Below are positions 27,997-36,681 of a stretch of 64,000 bases of DNA, one piece after another. The position numbers and the translations under genes are program-made. Origin of the DNA: NORP240 sp965222175 (GTDB lineage: Bacteria; Pseudomonadota; Gammaproteobacteria; Pseudomonadales; Pseudohongiellaceae); NCBI GenBank assembly GCA_965222175.1, contig OZ244938.1, forward strand, positions 1,240,001-1,304,000, written 5' to 3'. How positions within the stretch are numbered: the stretch's first letter is position 1; each line of letters starts with the position of its first letter. A model generated the notes under the pieces. The model ran no database searches, was not told where the DNA came from, and saw only the letters and a program-made list of their open reading frames with translations.

Positions 27997-28590
27997 CTAC
28001 ATCCCCTTATTGGAATACTCGGTTCCGTTTACCGGGATCATCAGGTGGGCACCCGGTGTACCGGAGCGCATCATCCAGGGCGTACCCTTGCCAGCCAGTG
28101 AATTGTCCCGCTGCGGACCGGTGGGCATGCCCAGATCCTCGGCCTTGGCATTGGGCAGGGAAACCACGAACAGGTACTGGATGCGGTCCGGGGTATCGAA
28201 GCGACGATAGCTCAGGGCACCGAAGACCCGGGGTGGAATCCGACCCGCTTCCTCTGCTTTCTGCAATTCTGCCTGCAGTGCATCACCCTCGAGGCCCTGG
28301 GCACGCAACCTGGCGGACAGGTCGTTGCGCGCACGCAGTGAGACCGGATTGCACCGGGTAAATCCTTCGGCATCGGTGGGTCGGCATTCGACGTGATTGG
28401 TCCCGGCCTTCAGGGTTATCCGCTCGCCGGTGTCCTCGTCATAGGTGTACACGGTGGCGTCAGCCCGCAGGTCGGCCGGCAGGGGCGACAATGCCTTGGC
28501 GATAACATCAGCCTGGCTCTGGGCAGCCAGGTGGGGTGCAGCGAGCAGGACGGGGAGGGCTAAGGGGAGCGTGAAACGAAAAAATGACAT
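27997..28590 (-). CDS. Secreted hypothetical protein
   Basis: A 197-residue exported protein. A signal peptide (FRFTLPLALPVLLAAPHLAA, cleavage near AAQS) starts a body of mixed helix and strand with one Cys pair (VECRPTDAEGFTRC). No family was recognised. The ribosome binding site AGAGAGG lies 6 bp before the ATG. It sits antisense between the exporter's ATPase and permease genes, facing the ATPase gene across a terminator, and looks like part of a later insertion into the exporter locus. Confidence 0.75.
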   Translation of the reverse strand: MSFFRFTLPLALPVLLAAPHLAAQSQADVIAKALSPLPADLRADATVYTYDEDTGERITLKAGTNHVECRPTDAEGFTRCNPVSLRARNDLSARLRAQGLEGDALQAELQKAEEAGRIPPRVFGALSYRRFDTPDRIQYLFVVSLPNAKAEDLGMPTGPQRDNSLAGKGTPWMMRSGTPGAHLMIPVNGTEYSNKGM

Positions 28591-29212
28591 ATCTACCTCT
28601 CTTACTGTTGATTTTGCTGGGTGGAAAGGCGGGTGTACCAGACAACCCGCTGTTGTTAAATACCGTAGTTGAACGAGACCTGGGATTTACTGTCCGGATC
28701 GACGGTTCCTAAGGAACCTCTGAATAATCAGAGATTCCTTAATTTAAACAGTAATGCACCGGTTTTCTACTTAATTTACCTGCAAATTACCTGTTCAATG
28801 GCTTATTCCGGCCCGCTTCAGCGTCCTTTCTCCCCTCCGGGGAGATCCGGATTCGGTTAACGGCGGAGCGCCTCAAGGGTGTCAGCTGGTGATGGACCCG
28901 CCGCCATTGGTATTCCTTTACGGAAAAACTGACCGGTAAGCCGCCGATGGCGTCTCCGGACTTTTCCTGTAGTATACAGAGAGGCGGCAAGACGGCGATG
29001 TTTCCGTCGGGACAAGGTCGCTGCCTGGCTGCCGCTGCCGCTGCTGGATGCTGTACCGGTGGAAAGGGGGAGGTCGGACCGCCTGGCCGGGGAACGAAAG
29101 CGCACACAGCGATGTTTCCGGTCCAGGACCGTCACGGCAGGGAACCGGTTTTCCGCCTTAGCCACGGACACTGTTCAGACCGAGCCACCGTACGGAAGAA
29201 GCGAAGGTCAGC
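28591..29212 (+). other. Intergenic region with a degenerate repeat hairpin
   Basis: A 622-bp stretch between divergent genes. At 28711-28740 two arms AAGGAACCTCTGA and TCAGAGATTCCTT (12 of 13 pairs) form a hairpin with a 4-base loop; the left arm equals the end of the dispersed repeat at 39945-40060. Around 28740-28800 the sequence is AT-rich and may hold promoters. Open frames in 28857-29171 have no recognisable features. No gene is called. Confidence 0.55.
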
Positions 29213-29716
29213 ATGATCAGGAACATTTTGCCCATACTGCTTTGCTGGTTGACCGTCGCCGGGCCTGCTGCCGGCGCGGATACCGAGTTGCGCCTGCAGG
29301 ACAGGGCGATGATCGAGGGCATGCTTGCCCAGTACTCCTATCGCTGGGACGGCAAGGATTCCGCAGGATTCGCCGCGCTGTTCACGGAAGACGGAATAAT
29401 GGAACGCTGGGTGGCGGGAACAAGGGTGGATGACTCGGTGGTGAGCGGACGCGACGCCATATTCGACTATGCCCGACGCTCGCACCAGGGGCGCCTGGCC
29501 GATCGCCAGACGCGGCACCACTTCACTGCGCTGGTGTTCAAGGAGCTTGACGAGACGCATGCGCTGACAGAAAACATGGCGCTGATTACCCATCAGACCG
29601 AAAACAGCCCGCCGGCCATCGCCAGTTCGGGCATCTACCGCATCACCTGGCGCAAGACCGGCCAGGGTTGGCGTATGGTACGGCGGATACTGCTGACCGA
29701 TCGTTTCAATCCCTGA
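29213..29716 (+). CDS. SnoaL-like (NTF2-fold) secreted protein
   Basis: A 167-residue protein with a signal peptide (about residues 1-22, ending GPAAGAD) and a single SnoaL-like domain: helix RAMIEGMLAQYSYRWDGKD, then FAALFTEDGIMER and a C-terminal sheet ending RILLTDRFNP. Members of this cone-shaped fold include isomerases, dehydratases and non-enzymatic binding proteins, so the activity is open. A ribosome binding site (GAAGG) precedes the ATG. Repeat-element ends are found on both sides (28711 and 29854) between two parts of an exporter operon. Confidence 0.8.
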   Translation: MIRNILPILLCWLTVAGPAAGADTELRLQDRAMIEGMLAQYSYRWDGKDSAGFAALFTEDGIMERWVAGTRVDDSVVSGRDAIFDYARRSHQGRLADRQTRHHFTALVFKELDETHALTENMALITHQTENSPPAIASSGIYRITWRKTGQGWRMVRRILLTDRFNP

Positions 29717-29729
29717 AGCCGGGACCTGC

Positions 29730-29854
29730 CGGGCGCCACTGCGTTGTTGTCGCGCTTGGCAAGGGCGACGGCCATTCCCGGCGCACGACGCCTGGCAGTG
29801 ACGCCCGACAGACTCCCGCAGAGCACTTTCATAATTAATCAGAGGCCCCTTAAG
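29730..29854 (-). repeat. Dispersed inverted-repeat element, copy 2 (partial)
   Basis: On the minus strand it begins with CTTAAGGGGCCTCTGATTAATTAT-like sequence (the end of the 39945 element; split here as GGGGCCTCTGA and TTAATTAT), then continues GAAAGTGCTCTGCGGGAG and a GTCGGGCGTCACTGCC block that matches the left half of the 39945 element at most positions. Internal arms CGGGCGCCACTGC (29730-29742) and GGCAGTGACGCCCG (29794-29807) are inverted relative to each other. The opposite outer end is missing, so this is a partial or rearranged copy just upstream of the permease gene. Confidence 0.7.
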
Positions 29855-30032
29855 AATTTCCGGGTTACCGGGCGGAAATGCCGTAAACGACAGGCAGCGG
29901 GGGGCGGACAACGGTGTGCTGCGGACGATTCGGTCATGGTCGTGGTACATTGACCACTGATACGCCACCTATTACTGCTGCAGATGGACTTCGATCGAAC
30001 CGGCTGTTTTCCGGGGACAGGTAAAACGATTT

Positions 30033-31397
30033 ATGAGTGACTTCACTATCCAGACGGAGGGCACGGGACCCGGCATTTCGCGGCGCCGGCAAATTTCACC
30101 CGGTCGATTCAATCTGGTGCGCTTTCGCAAGATTACCCAGGTAGGCGTCAAGAGTATTTATTCCCACGGCCTGCGTTCCCTGTTGACGGTACTGGGTATC
30201 GTGATCGGCGTGGCGGCGGTCATAGCCATGCTGGCGGTGAGCGAGGGTGCCAGCTACGAGGCCCAGCAGCAGTTTCGTGACCTGGGAGCCAACAACATTC
30301 TGCTCAAGAGCGTCAAGCCGGCGGAAGTGGAAGAAAACAGCAGCCAGGGATTCGGGCCGCCCCAGGCTGTGGTTTACGGGCTGACCAATACCGATATCGA
30401 TACCATACGCATGACGATTCCCGGGGTGAATAACGTAATTTCGTCGCGAATCGTAAAAAAGAATATCTGGCACCTTGCAAGCAGCCTGAATGCTGACGTT
30501 GTAGGAACGCAGGTGGATTACCCGGCTTCACGCAACTATTCACTGCAGTCCGGACGGTTTTTCAGCCAGTCGGAAGTCCGCGATCATGCCAATGTCGTGG
30601 TACTCAGTGACGAAGTTGCCCGGGCACTTTTCCCCATCGACAACCCGCTGGGCAAGAGCGTCAAGATAGACAGTGACTATTACAATGTCGTGGGTATCAT
30701 GGAACCGGAAGGGTTCTCCAACCTGGGGCAGAATCAGGCGGGCAGTTCAAATGCCGCTCCGACCCGGGTATTCATTCCCATCACCTCGTCCCGGTCCCGC
30801 TTCGGGGAAACCCTGGTGAGGCAGACCGCCGGCGGCATGGAATCGGAGACGGTGGAACTGCACGAGGCCATCATCCAGGTTGACGACCAGGAGACGGTCA
30901 TCGAAGTGGGAGAGATCATCGAGCAGATCCTGGCCCGACGCCATCGTGATGCGGATTACACCGTGGAAGTACCGCTGGCCCTGTTGCGCCAGGCCGAGGA
31001 AAGTGCCTTGCGGGATCAGATCGTCGCCGGTGCCATCGCCGGTATCTCCCTGCTGGTTGGCGGTATCGGCATCATGAATATAATGCTGGCCAGTGTCACC
31101 GAACGTACCCGGGAAATCGGTATCCGCAGGGCCCTGGGGGCCAAGAAACGTGACATCATCACCCAGTTTCTCATCGAGGCGGTGATTCTGTCGGGGGTCG
31201 GGGGCCTTATCGGCGTGGTGCTGGGGGTACTGATTCCGCTGATTATTTCCACCTTCTGGGGCATGACCACCATCGTTACCCCGATCGCGCCGATCCTGGC
31301 GTTTTCAATCTCTGCCCTGATCGGTGTGATTTTCGGCATTTACCCGTCCATGCGGGCCGCCGAAATGGACCCGGTAGAAGCCCTGCGCCACGAGTAA
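30033..31397 (+). CDS. ABC transporter permease, MacB/FtsX type
   Basis: Membrane subunit of the tripartite exporter, 454 residues. One membrane helix lies near residues 47-68 (SLLTVLGIVIGVAAVIAML), then a large periplasmic MacB core (about 70-320), then three C-terminal helices (about 330-440). It has the conserved GIMNIMLASVTERTREIGIRRALGA segment, here seen as IMNIMLASVTERTREIGI. Unlike E. coli MacB the ATPase is a separate gene, and that gene is 2.2 kb upstream. The 316-bp region in front contains a partial repeat element, so the permease may now be transcribed independently. Confidence 0.93.
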   Translation: MSDFTIQTEGTGPGISRRRQISPGRFNLVRFRKITQVGVKSIYSHGLRSLLTVLGIVIGVAAVIAMLAVSEGASYEAQQQFRDLGANNILLKSVKPAEVEENSSQGFGPPQAVVYGLTNTDIDTIRMTIPGVNNVISSRIVKKNIWHLASSLNADVVGTQVDYPASRNYSLQSGRFFSQSEVRDHANVVVLSDEVARALFPIDNPLGKSVKIDSDYYNVVGIMEPEGFSNLGQNQAGSSNAAPTRVFIPITSSRSRFGETLVRQTAGGMESETVELHEAIIQVDDQETVIEVGEIIEQILARRHRDADYTVEVPLALLRQAEESALRDQIVAGAIAGISLLVGGIGIMNIMLASVTERTREIGIRRALGAKKRDIITQFLIEAVILSGVGGLIGVVLGVLIPLIISTFWGMTTIVTPIAPILAFSISALIGVIFGIYPSMRAAEMDPVEALRHE

Positions 31398-31406
31398 CCT
31401 GTTGAG

Positions 31407-32387
31407 TCAGCTGCCCAGTTTCCGTTCCCAGGCCAGGGATGTGGTGACAATGGTATCCAGGTCGTCGTAGCGGGGCTGCCAGTCAAGGGTGGCATGAATA
31501 GCCTCGACACTGGAAACCAGCGTGGCCGGGTCGCCGGCACGTCGGCTGGTATAGTCGACATTCAGTGGTGCCGCGTTGGCCTTTTCCACGGCCTGAATGA
31601 CTTCCCGGACGCTGTAGCCATGTCCGTAGCCGCAGTTCAGCGTCGTGGCGCTGCCGCCGGCGCGCAGGTAGTTCAGCGCTGCCAGGTGGGCCGCCGCCAG
31701 GTCGGCGACGTGGATATAGTCCCGTATCCCGGTGCCGTCGGCCGTGGGGTAGTCGGTGCCGAATACCATCAGCCGCTCCCGCTTGCCCAGGGCCACTTCA
31801 CAGGCCACCTTGATCAGCAGCGTGGCGTTCTCGGTGTTCTGACCGATTTCGCCATCCGGATCGCTGCCCGCCACGTTGAAATAGCGCAACACCACGGCTT
31901 CCAGATCGCTGGCCGCACATACGTCACGAATCATCCATTCACTCATGAGCTTGGAGGTGCCATAGGGATTAATGGGCGCCGTCGGCGTGGTTTCCCGCGC
32001 TACGCCATCGGCCAGTTCGCCATACACGGCAGCGGTTGAGGAAAAAATAAAATGTTTGACCCCGGCTTCCTGGCAGCACTGCAACAGGTTTCGCGTTGAA
32101 CAGGTATTGTTGCCGAAATACTTCAGGGGATCGCTGACTGATTCCGGCACGATAGTGTGGGCCGCAAAATGCATTACCGTGTCGATATCGTGATTTTTCA
32201 GTGTCTCCGCCACCAGTTGTTGATCTCCGGTGTTGCCCACCACCAGGTCGCCATACAGGACTGCCTCGCGAAACCCGGTACTGAGATTGTCCAGGACCAC
32301 CACCCGTTCACCCTGACGGCCCAGCTGCTTGACCACGTGGCTGCCGATATACCCGGCTCCGCCGGTAACAAGTATTGCTTTGCTCAT
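31407..32387 (-). CDS. galE: UDP-glucose 4-epimerase
   Basis: Interconverts UDP-glucose and UDP-galactose (or the N-acetyl forms) with bound NAD+. The 326-residue product has the Rossmann start VTGGAGYIGSHVV, the SSTAAVYG strand and the catalytic YGTSK (Tyr-x3-Lys). The start at 32387 gives MSKAILVTGG; further upstream frame is not supported. It converges on the exporter permease with a 9-bp gap and follows the UDP-sugar dehydrogenase by 74 bp, which fits a role in supplying sugar nucleotides for surface polysaccharide. Confidence 0.95.
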   Translation of the reverse strand: MSKAILVTGGAGYIGSHVVKQLGRQGERVVVLDNLSTGFREAVLYGDLVVGNTGDQQLVAETLKNHDIDTVMHFAAHTIVPESVSDPLKYFGNNTCSTRNLLQCCQEAGVKHFIFSSTAAVYGELADGVARETTPTAPINPYGTSKLMSEWMIRDVCAASDLEAVVLRYFNVAGSDPDGEIGQNTENATLLIKVACEVALGKRERLMVFGTDYPTADGTGIRDYIHVADLAAAHLAALNYLRAGGSATTLNCGYGHGYSVREVIQAVEKANAAPLNVDYTSRRAGDPATLVSSVEAIHATLDWQPRYDDLDTIVTTSLAWERKLGS

Positions 32388-32461
32388 GGTTTGATCCGTT
32401 GTTCGAGGGATGACGGCTGATTGCGTTTTCAGCAACCAGGCAGCGTTACCCCGGGATTCCT

Positions 32462-33733
32462 TTACAGTCGATGCAGGCCCGCGTTGCAGGGAAACAGGTA
32501 TTTGACATCGAAGATCACGTGGTCAGGTTTACAGAGTGACCTGATGGTATCCAGGCCCATGTCGCGAAACTTGTCGTGGGCGACGGTGATCAGCACGGCA
32601 TCGTAGGTGCCGACCGACGGTTTGTCGATGACACCGATGTCATACTCCGCCATGGCCTCTTCCCTGGCTACCCAGGGGTCGTAGACATCGATATCGACAT
32701 TGAATTCCTGCAGGCACCTGATGACATCGACTACCCGGGTATTCCTCAGATCAGGACAGTTCTCCTTGAAAGTCAGGCCCATAACCAGGATTTTCGAGTC
32801 CACGACGTGAATACGCTTGCGCGTGAGCAGTTTGATCACCCGTTCCGCAATGTAGGTGCCCATCCCGTCATTGATGCGCCGCCCGGCCAGAATGATTTCC
32901 GGGTGATAACCGATTTCCTGGGACTTGTGGGTCAGGTAATAGGGGTCGACACTGATACAGTGCCCGCCCACCAGGCCTGGTCGGAACGGCAGAAAATTCC
33001 ACTTGCTGCCCGCGGCTTTCAGCACCTCCTCGGTATCAATGCCCAGTTTCTCGAAAATAATACACAGCTCGTTGATGAGGGCGATGTTGAGGTCCCGCTG
33101 GGTGTTTTCGATAACCTTGGCCGCCTCGGCCACCTTGATGCTGCTGACATTGTGCGTGCCCGCTTCAATGATGGCCTGATACAGTTCGTCGACGAATCGG
33201 GTCGTCTGCGGATTCGAGCCGGAGGTCACTTTTACTATGGTTTCTATACGATGCTGCTTGTCTCCGGGGTTGATACGCTCGGGGCTGTAGCCGGCAAAGA
33301 AGTCCTGATTGAATGCCAGTCCGGATTTTTTCTCCAGGATCGGTACACAGACCTCTTCGGTGGCCCCGGGGTACACGGTGGACTCGTAGATCACCACGTC
33401 GCCCTTTTTCAGCACCGAGCCAACCAGTTCGCTGGCACTGCGCAGAGGACCCAGGTCCGGTCGATTCTGCTGATCGATAGGCGTGGGCACCGTCACGATA
33501 AAGACATTGCAGGCGGAGAGGTCGGTTGCATCGGCAGTGTAGGTCACATCCACCGCGGCCAGCTCCTCCGGCGACATTTCATTGGTTTTATCGATACCGT
33601 CGACCAGCTGCCTGATGCGGGTCTCCTGGATATCGAATCCCACGGCGGGGAATTTCTTGCCGAAGGCTACCAGCAGGGGCAATCCCACGTAGCCCAGCCC
33701 GATGACGGCGATCCGGGAATTGTTTATGTCCAA
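32462..33733 (-). CDS. tviB: UDP-N-acetylhexosamine dehydrogenase (TviB/WbpO-like)
   Basis: Oxidises the C6 alcohol of a UDP-sugar, probably UDP-GlcNAc or UDP-GalNAc, to the uronic acid with two NAD+. The 423 residues show the NAD loop (AVIGLGYVGLPLL), the conserved TPI loop (VTVPTPIDQQNRPDL), and the catalytic Cys in GLVGGHCISVDPYYL. The YLTHKSQ continuation after the Cys is characteristic of the Vi-antigen TviB/VipA branch rather than UDP-glucose dehydrogenase. The start is TTG at 33733; no better ATG gives a complete Rossmann strand. It lies between galE and the initiating sugar transferase, so product sugars likely enter an exopolysaccharide or O-antigen. Confidence 0.9.
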   Translation of the reverse strand: MDINNSRIAVIGLGYVGLPLLVAFGKKFPAVGFDIQETRIRQLVDGIDKTNEMSPEELAAVDVTYTADATDLSACNVFIVTVPTPIDQQNRPDLGPLRSASELVGSVLKKGDVVIYESTVYPGATEEVCVPILEKKSGLAFNQDFFAGYSPERINPGDKQHRIETIVKVTSGSNPQTTRFVDELYQAIIEAGTHNVSSIKVAEAAKVIENTQRDLNIALINELCIIFEKLGIDTEEVLKAAGSKWNFLPFRPGLVGGHCISVDPYYLTHKSQEIGYHPEIILAGRRINDGMGTYIAERVIKLLTRKRIHVVDSKILVMGLTFKENCPDLRNTRVVDVIRCLQEFNVDIDVYDPWVAREEAMAEYDIGVIDKPSVGTYDAVLITVAHDKFRDMGLDTIRSLCKPDHVIFDVKYLFPCNAGLHRL

Positions 33734-33895
33734 GATTATGATTCCAGTGTAACTTGTTGTTAAAAATGGTTTTACAGGAGGGATTAGAGCATAAATCGGG
33801 GCGCCGCAGAATAGAACTGTTTCACATCGCGGGAAATATCCGCTGGACCGTGCGCGGGGTTGAAAATGAGGACAGGCGCTTTGCGGTGCGGTGTG

Positions 33896-35311
33896 CTACC
33901 GGACACCTTTGCCGAATATCACCACTTCGAGGGTTTGCAGCAGGATGAAAAAATCCATTACCGGGTTGGCGTTCTTGATGTAGTACAGATCGTACTGCAG
34001 CTTTTCATAAGCGTCTTTCTCGCTGGCGCCATAGGGGTACTTGAGTTGTGCCCATCCGGCCAGGCCCGGTTTTACGGAATGGCGCTGCTGGTAGTAGTCA
34101 ATGGACTGACTCAGCTGTTCAACGAATTCCGGACGTTCCGGTCGCGGACCCACCAGGCGCATGTCACCTTTGAGAATATTGACGATCTGCGGCAGTTCAT
34201 CGATTCGCAGCTTGCGGATAATTTTACCGACCCGGGTAACCCGGGCGTCGTTCTGACCGGCCCACTGGGCCCCGTCTTTCTCGGCATCAACCCGCATGCT
34301 GCGGAATTTGAGCAGATCAAATATCTGGCCATTCTTGCCAACCCGTTGCTGGCGGTACAACACCGGTTCCCTGAAGCCGCCTTCCAGCGCGATGAGGAAA
34401 GCCACTACCAGTAGAATCGGCGCGGTAACCAGGAGAATGAGCAGGCTGGAAAACACATCGAATGCCCGGGACAGGGCTGTTTTGATCCGCGAACCGCGAA
34501 AGCCGTCGCTGAAAACCATCCAGGAAGGATTGAGATGGGAGAGGTTGACCTTGCCCTGTTCCCGCTCAAGAAAAGACACCGGATCGGTCACCTTGATACC
34601 GGCCAGCTTGCAATCGAGCATATGCTGTACCGGGTAGTTCTCGTTGCGATCATCCAGGGCGATGACAATTTCACTGACGTTGTTTTTCTGGGCCATGGTG
34701 AGCAGCGGCTCGTTGACCTCGATGACCATTTCCTGGGGCACGTAACGGTCCTGCTCCGGAGTCGGTATGAAACCGACTACCTGATACGAACTGGTGGGAA
34801 GACTGCCCTCATCCCTGATCAGCAGGCTTGCGGCATTTCTGCCGACACCGAATACCAGAACCCTGGAGGTGACCAGGTCCTGTCCCAGGTACAGGACGAA
34901 CAGGCGACGAATGGCCACGATCAGTATCAGGCTGAACAGGAAGGCCAGCAGTGTTATGCCGCGCCCCAGCTTAAAGTAGGGGATGGCGTAATAAAGGATG
35001 GACAGGGCAATGAAGACCAGGGCCAGGCTGGTCAGCACCCGGGACAGAATGTGGGCGTAGCCCACGCGGCCTCGAAACTGATCCTGCTGATAAAGGCCGA
35101 GGGCCGTCATGCCCAGCATATTGGCGATGGCAAACACCACGGCCTTGGGGAACAGGTCCATGCCGGCAAGATCCGGGGAATTCAGGTCCAGGGTCTGGAA
35201 ACGGACCTGGGCAGCCATGTATACCGCTTCGAGAAATGCCACGCTTTCTATCATCGCCAGGATGATGAAGCAGACCTTGATGTGATTATTGAAGACTTTC
35301 AGTGTCGTCAT
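33896..35311 (-). CDS. Exopolysaccharide polyprenyl glycosylphosphotransferase (PEP-CTERM-associated type)
   Basis: Transfers the first sugar phosphate to undecaprenyl phosphate. Of 471 residues, the first half has four to five membrane helices and a CoA-binding-like cytoplasmic domain (VLVFGVGRNAASLL). A further helix (about residues 280-300) precedes the catalytic bacterial sugar transferase domain, with KFRSMRVDAEKDGAQWA, RKLRIDELPQIVNIL, DMRLVGPRPERPEF and GLAGWAQLKYPYGAS. The spacing and the GASEKDAYEKLQYDLYYIKN end fit the type linked to PEP-CTERM/exosortase loci. It is the likely first gene of a three-gene set with the dehydrogenase and galE. Confidence 0.93.
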   Translation of the reverse strand: MTTLKVFNNHIKVCFIILAMIESVAFLEAVYMAAQVRFQTLDLNSPDLAGMDLFPKAVVFAIANMLGMTALGLYQQDQFRGRVGYAHILSRVLTSLALVFIALSILYYAIPYFKLGRGITLLAFLFSLILIVAIRRLFVLYLGQDLVTSRVLVFGVGRNAASLLIRDEGSLPTSSYQVVGFIPTPEQDRYVPQEMVIEVNEPLLTMAQKNNVSEIVIALDDRNENYPVQHMLDCKLAGIKVTDPVSFLEREQGKVNLSHLNPSWMVFSDGFRGSRIKTALSRAFDVFSSLLILLVTAPILLVVAFLIALEGGFREPVLYRQQRVGKNGQIFDLLKFRSMRVDAEKDGAQWAGQNDARVTRVGKIIRKLRIDELPQIVNILKGDMRLVGPRPERPEFVEQLSQSIDYYQQRHSVKPGLAGWAQLKYPYGASEKDAYEKLQYDLYYIKNANPVMDFFILLQTLEVVIFGKGVR

Positions 35312-35828
35312 GATGATCCGGTCAGTCAGTCTCGATTGTGGTCTTGTTGTTCAGCCGGAGTTGAAATGTCAGTTTCGCCTTTAATGAGCTGCCGACTTTT
35401 GGCAAATTCCGGAGTCAGCGGAAGGCCAGCCACTGTCATTGTATGGCTGACAACGTTCTGCTCGAGAGTTCACGATAATAATGGAAACTGATTACAACTG
35501 TTTGACTGTACCCGGTTTGATCTGAATAAAAAAGTCAATATTCGTACTAATTTTGATCTATTCGCAGTGTGGGGTTAGGTGCAATCCTTAGCAACGGCCC
35601 AAAACCGGGTTAGCAGGGCCCAATTATCAACATTTAGTAGCAGGCTGGCAACCGCCGGGCGTACATGTAGGAACCTGATTCTCGCCGGTATGACGGGTAT
35701 CACCGCCTGGCAGCGTCGCGGCGGGTAGAGTGTCACTTGGTAACGCGGGGCCGCGGCCTGGACTCCTCGGGGACTGTTGCCCGGTGTCCGACGACACAAT
35801 CAGGACAATCCAGAACAACGCCGGGAAA
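35312..35828 (+). other. Intergenic region between sugar transferase and ferredoxin reductase genes
   Basis: A 517-bp stretch with no supported gene. The part from about 35470 to 35570 is AT-rich and is the likely promoter region for the leftward sugar transferase gene. The remainder is GC-rich with short frames only. No hairpin followed by a T-run was found for the end of the leftward reductase gene. Confidence 0.5.
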
Positions 35829-36572
35829 TTACCAGTAATTTTCCGTGGTAATGTGCCCGGGCGTGCGCCGGCGGTTTTTCCTGAAGTTTCGCTGCCTGAG
35901 GACGTCAATGGCATCTTTCACCATGTCGGGATTGCCGCACAGCATGACCTGGGAATGTTCGGGGGTCAGCGTCAGTCCGATGGCCTGCTCCAGCGATCCA
36001 TCATCGATGGCGGCGGGTACCCGTCCCGGCATGGCGCCTTCGACGGTTTCGCGGCTGACAAAGGCCTGGAAGCGGAACCGGTCTCCATGGCGGGCACGCA
36101 GCTGTTCCACAAGATCCAGGTACTGCAGATCCTCGCGGGTACGCACGGCATTGACAATCACCACATTGTCAAAGCGTTCCCAGGGCTCCGGTGTTCTGGC
36201 AATGGAATAGTATGGCGCGACCCCCGTGCCGGTACCCAGCATCCACAGATCCCGCGCATCGGGCACTTCGTTCAGGGTGAAAAAACCGTTGGCGTGCTGC
36301 TTGATCCAGATGCTGTCACCCGGTTTCAGGGCAATCAGGGCATTGGAGAGCAGGCCCCCGGTTGCCGTGTAGAAAAAGAATTCCACCGGCTGTTCGCCCG
36401 GGGGGCTGAGATAGGAATAGGGCCGGGCGATGCGCTCACCGTCAATATCCAGGGCCAGACTGGTAAACTGCCCGGCGCGGAAATCCGCGACGTCGGCGTT
36501 GATCTTCAGTGAAAAAAGGTGTTCGTTCCAGTGGATGTTGTCGACCACGATTCCTTCGATCCAGTCTTTCAA
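35829..36572 (-). CDS. fpr: Ferredoxin--NADP reductase
   Basis: FAD enzyme passing electrons between NADPH and ferredoxin or flavodoxin. The 247-residue length is typical of bacterial Fpr. The FAD site motif RPYSYLSPPG (about residues 53-62), GLLSNALIALKPGD and the NADP loop GTGTGVAPYYS are present, and it ends NYW, close to the aromatic C-terminal tail of subclass I enzymes. The start is TTG at 36572 with a good GGGAG ribosome binding site. It is divergent from the DAACS symporter. Confidence 0.92.
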   Translation of the reverse strand: MKDWIEGIVVDNIHWNEHLFSLKINADVADFRAGQFTSLALDIDGERIARPYSYLSPPGEQPVEFFFYTATGGLLSNALIALKPGDSIWIKQHANGFFTLNEVPDARDLWMLGTGTGVAPYYSIARTPEPWERFDNVVIVNAVRTREDLQYLDLVEQLRARHGDRFRFQAFVSRETVEGAMPGRVPAAIDDGSLEQAIGLTLTPEHSQVMLCGNPDMVKDAIDVLRQRNFRKNRRRTPGHITTENYW

Positions 36573-36681
36573 GGGCTGTACTCCCTGGGGTATTGCCGAG
36601 GCGTTTGGATTGGAACTATGTTATGAATTTCTATAGTCTGACCGCAACTCGCAAGCTGTTCACCTGTTGGCGGAGACCCTG

